DNA of 7,788 nt from an uncultured Eubacteriales bacterium. Its GTDB lineage: Bacteria; Bacillota; Clostridia; Christensenellales; Pumilibacteraceae. The position numbers and the translations under genes were made by a program. The stretch lies in NCBI GenBank assembly GCA_900553005.1, contig USBU01000047.1:1-7788 (forward strand), given 5' to 3'. Positions 5,921 through 7,788 of this stretch are shown here, one piece after another (positions within the stretch are counted from its first letter, which is position 1; each line of letters opens with the position of its first letter). Below the pieces are notes generated by a model, which worked only from the letters and a program-made list of their open reading frames with translations, did no database searches and was not told where the DNA came from.

Positions 5921-7252
5921 ATGCGAAACAAAAGAGTCGGCGTATCGACTGAAAACGAAGAAGTAAAAATCCGCAAAAGAAAAAAGCTTTACGGCGGCGC
6001 GTTTACCCGTAAAATCGAGTTTAAGTGCGCCGAGGGTAAATTACGCTCGCAGGAGCTGAACGTCGTAGGAGTCAGTATTGAAGATTTTGCCGGCCTGAGC
6101 GAGGAAAAGCTTTTGATGTGCTCTTCCTCCGGCGGCGATTTCATTAACGTGACGGTTGTTAGGGACGATGCCGCTCCGCCAGGCTGCTTTATTCCTACGA
6201 ATTATGTGAAAAATCGCTTGGAGCTGAAAGCCGGCGACAGGGTTTATATGTGCGTTTATGCCGGAAACGTGCTTAAAAAGTTTGTCTTGCAGCGGCTGGA
6301 AAAAATACAGTCCAACGATTTTATGATATCTAAGGCCGATTACGACGAGCTTATCGGCGCGCCGCGCGTAAAAGACTGCGCTTTTTTTGAAATATACAAC
6401 ACGTTGACGAAAGACAGCGTCGTTGTCAAGAGAAAACATATTTTAAAGGACGATACGCTCAAAAAAGGACAGATCAGGCTTAATCGCAAGCAGCGTATTT
6501 GTCTTGGGCTGGAGCTTCCCATGCAGCTTACGCCCCGGCAGTGGGAAATGCTTTTGGAAAAATCGGATGGAAAAAATGACGTTGCCGGCACGGTAAAAGC
6601 CGTTTACGGCGACGATCTTGTGTTAAACGAATCGGCCTCTTACGAAGCTAAGCGCGCCGCGCTTGAGCAAATAGAAAAGCATTGCCGCGGCGGCCTTAAA
6701 ATCATTCCGGTTTTCGAGTCTGCCGGATCATCGACAAGACGCGGTTTTTTTAGGACGCTGAGCGATTTTTACGTTGGAAAAAGCGTAATTTTTCTAGCTT
6801 GCCGCCGACCGTATGACAATGACGAGGGCTTGAACGTCGTGCGCCTTTCTAAGTCCAATATGAAGCTTCTCGGCGTGGAGGAAATGGACAACGTAATACT
6901 GCGTTACAAACGCAAAAAGGTGAAATGCCGCGTGCTGGAAATGGACGACGTACAAAGCTTTTTCAAAACAAACAAACCGTTTCCTCCCGAATTTTCGATA
7001 GGAGTGCCTGCACATATAAGGACTAAGCTGGGTATAGGCGATTTAAATTCCTCCGTCAAGGTAGAGCGCGACACCGCGTTTATTTTTAAAAAAAGTCTTA
7101 ACGAGCAGATAGTGCCCGTATTGCTGACGTTGTTTTCGGCCGGGGCGCTTTTCGATAAGTCCGCGCTGCTTTCCGTGGGACTGTCGGCTGCCGCTATTCC
7201 CATAGTGCTTTACATAAATCTGTCTTCAAAACGCAATATGCGAAGCAAGTAG
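5921..7252 (+). CDS. Unrecognised protein with repeated double-psi beta-barrel-like units and C-terminal membrane hairpin
   Basis: A 443-aa protein I cannot name. It starts with a basic tail (MRNKRVGV...KIRKRKK). A recurrent half-barrel unit of the pattern 'v.l.....+..Lgl..gD.v.l' occurs at about 75-113 (CFIPTNYVKNRLELKAGDRVYM), 184-200 (QIRLNRKQRICLGLELP, the most degenerate), 305-330 (NVVRLSKSNMKLLGVEEMDN) and 358-383 (FSIGVPAHIRTKLGIGDLNS). The last two lie as one pair, as in the double-psi beta-barrel of CDC48/VAT N-domains and AbrB-like barrels, suggesting two barrels in tandem with a helical, Lys/Glu-rich linker (about 205-260). No AAA ATPase motif is present. The C-terminus has two hydrophobic stretches (about 396-411 and 414-433) and a basic end (SSKRNMRSK), so it is probably anchored in the membrane with the barrels in the cytoplasm. 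AAGGAG (5906-5911) is 9 nt before the ATG. It is co-transcribed with the amidohydrolase-like gene. It could be an adaptor or nucleic-acid/protein-binding module; function unknown. Confidence 0.75.
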   Translation: MRNKRVGVSTENEEVKIRKRKKLYGGAFTRKIEFKCAEGKLRSQELNVVGVSIEDFAGLSEEKLLMCSSSGGDFINVTVVRDDAAPPGCFIPTNYVKNRLELKAGDRVYMCVYAGNVLKKFVLQRLEKIQSNDFMISKADYDELIGAPRVKDCAFFEIYNTLTKDSVVVKRKHILKDDTLKKGQIRLNRKQRICLGLELPMQLTPRQWEMLLEKSDGKNDVAGTVKAVYGDDLVLNESASYEAKRAALEQIEKHCRGGLKIIPVFESAGSSTRRGFFRTLSDFYVGKSVIFLACRRPYDNDEGLNVVRLSKSNMKLLGVEEMDNVILRYKRKKVKCRVLEMDDVQSFFKTNKPFPPEFSIGVPAHIRTKLGIGDLNSSVKVERDTAFIFKKSLNEQIVPVLLTLFSAGALFDKSALLSVGLSAAAIPIVLYINLSSKRNMRSK

Positions 7253-7325
7253 GCTTCCGCCGTCGACGCTTTGCGTTTTGGCGCTTATACGAAATAACCG
7301 ATCGGGGTTTTAAAGGAGTAATCAG

Positions 7326-7734
7326 ATGGAGTACAGAGTAAAGGTTACGGTTTTGGACAAAAAACTGTTTCCCGAATTGCAGGCACGGTATTGCGCGGCG
7401 CCGGACAGCGGCAAATGTCCTTGCTTCAATACGGGGGACGAGTTCATGTTTTATCGCAACTCGCACCGGGACGATTATTGGCATATGGGTGCGGGGACGC
7501 TGATTAAAAGCGGACAGCCCGATAAAAACATATTGTTGTCTCCGGACACAAAGCATTGCGGAGAAGAGGGCGTTCCTTTTTGCTCGGAGGCGTGGGATGC
7601 GATAAGCAGATATATTTATTCTGCGCTTCAGGGCGGAGCGATCATGCGCGGCTGGACTAACGACGACAGGGTGATGATCGCATGTTGCAACGACGGTACA
7701 AGGCCCGTTATTTTCAAGATCGAAAGAATAGACG
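7326..7734 (+). CDS. TIGR04076 family protein (3' end cut by adapter)
   Basis: A small cytoplasmic, Cys-containing protein of unknown function, common in Firmicutes. 136 genomic residues are present. Family marks are the start VKVTVLDKKLFPEL, the CPCF motif (31-34) followed by 'GdEF', GVPFCSEAWDAISRYIYSALQGG (82-104, with the family's FC..AW) and the C-terminal ACCNDGTRPVIFKIER (119-134). Conserved cysteines (C31, C33, C86, C120, C121) suggest metal or redox chemistry, not established. Members usually end just after this last motif, so only a few residues and the stop codon are missing. The residues after ERID in the open frame (VSYTHLTMPTT) are encoded by the adapter and are not real. AAGGAG (7313-7318) is 7 nt before the ATG. 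The 73-nt gap from the previous gene shows no clear promoter or terminator, so it may belong to the same transcript. Confidence 0.85.
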
Positions 7735-7788
7735 CTGTCTCTTATACACATCTGACGATGCCGACGACTTAATAGGTGTAGATCTCGG
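7735..7788 (+). other. Nextera/P5 sequencing adapter (artefact)
   Basis: Non-biological. CTGTCTCTTATACACATCT (7735-7753) is the reverse complement of the transposon mosaic end. The read-1 adapter tail continues to 7767, with one difference from the standard sequence (A at 7758 where C is expected). CTTAATAG (7768-7775) is an 8-nt index and GTGTAGATCTCGG (7776-7788) is the P5 side. The open frame running through it yields the false peptide SYTHL. Confidence 0.97.

Noticed and set aside
7194..7751. Minus-strand open frame of 185 residues
   Set aside because: Its start lies in the adapter (MCIRDS peptide) and it is antisense to the well-supported TIGR04076 gene and to the end of the barrel protein.
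1..7788. CRISPR array, insertion sequence, tRNA or rRNA
   Set aside because: No regularly spaced repeats, transposase-like frames, terminal inverted repeats of an element, or conserved tRNA/rRNA words were seen on either strand.

Overview
This window is one complete metagenome-type contig. It still carries Nextera library adapters at both ends (1-48 and about 7735-7788), so only about 49-7734 is genomic. The content points to a Clostridia-like Firmicute: mid-GC, strong AAGGAG-type ribosome binding sites, TTG start codons, a Spo0J-type ParB tail with TGTTTCACGTGAAACA parS sites, SdpI-family and TIGR04076 proteins. The exact lineage cannot be read from the sequence.

Left part (49-604): the 3' end of parB, followed at once by a chromosome-segregation and replication signal patch. 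It holds three parS sites (one perfect, two with one mismatch), a strong intrinsic terminator whose 5' arm shares bases with the first parS, and three DnaA boxes (two perfect). This places the contig near the replication origin, probably on the parAB side of it.

Minus-strand pair (605-1833): an AraC-family regulator followed by a small SdpI-family membrane protein, 41 nt apart and probably co-transcribed. They converge on the parB end.

Middle (1834-4932): an 870-nt gene-free stretch separates the regulator from a divergent 708-aa cytoplasmic protein of the DUF4964/DUF5127/DUF4965 (glutaminase A-like) family. The stretch contains candidate promoters in both directions and, just before the large gene, a set of mutually exclusive hairpins. 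The AraC protein is the obvious candidate regulator of the large gene, which ends in a strong terminator.

Right part (4933-7734): an extended -10 promoter and a roughly 100-nt structured leader precede a two-gene operon. The first gene encodes an N-formylglutamate-amidohydrolase-like metallohydrolase with a TTG start. The second encodes an unrecognised 443-aa protein with repeated double-psi beta-barrel-like (CDC48 N-domain-like) units and a C-terminal membrane hairpin. A TIGR04076 protein follows and is cut by the right adapter, probably within a few residues of its end.

Most noteworthy are the parS/terminator/DnaA-box patch, the membrane-anchored barrel-repeat protein in an operon with an amidohydrolase, and the possible RNA switch upstream of the DUF4965 gene. 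No complete, clearly new multi-gene system is visible.
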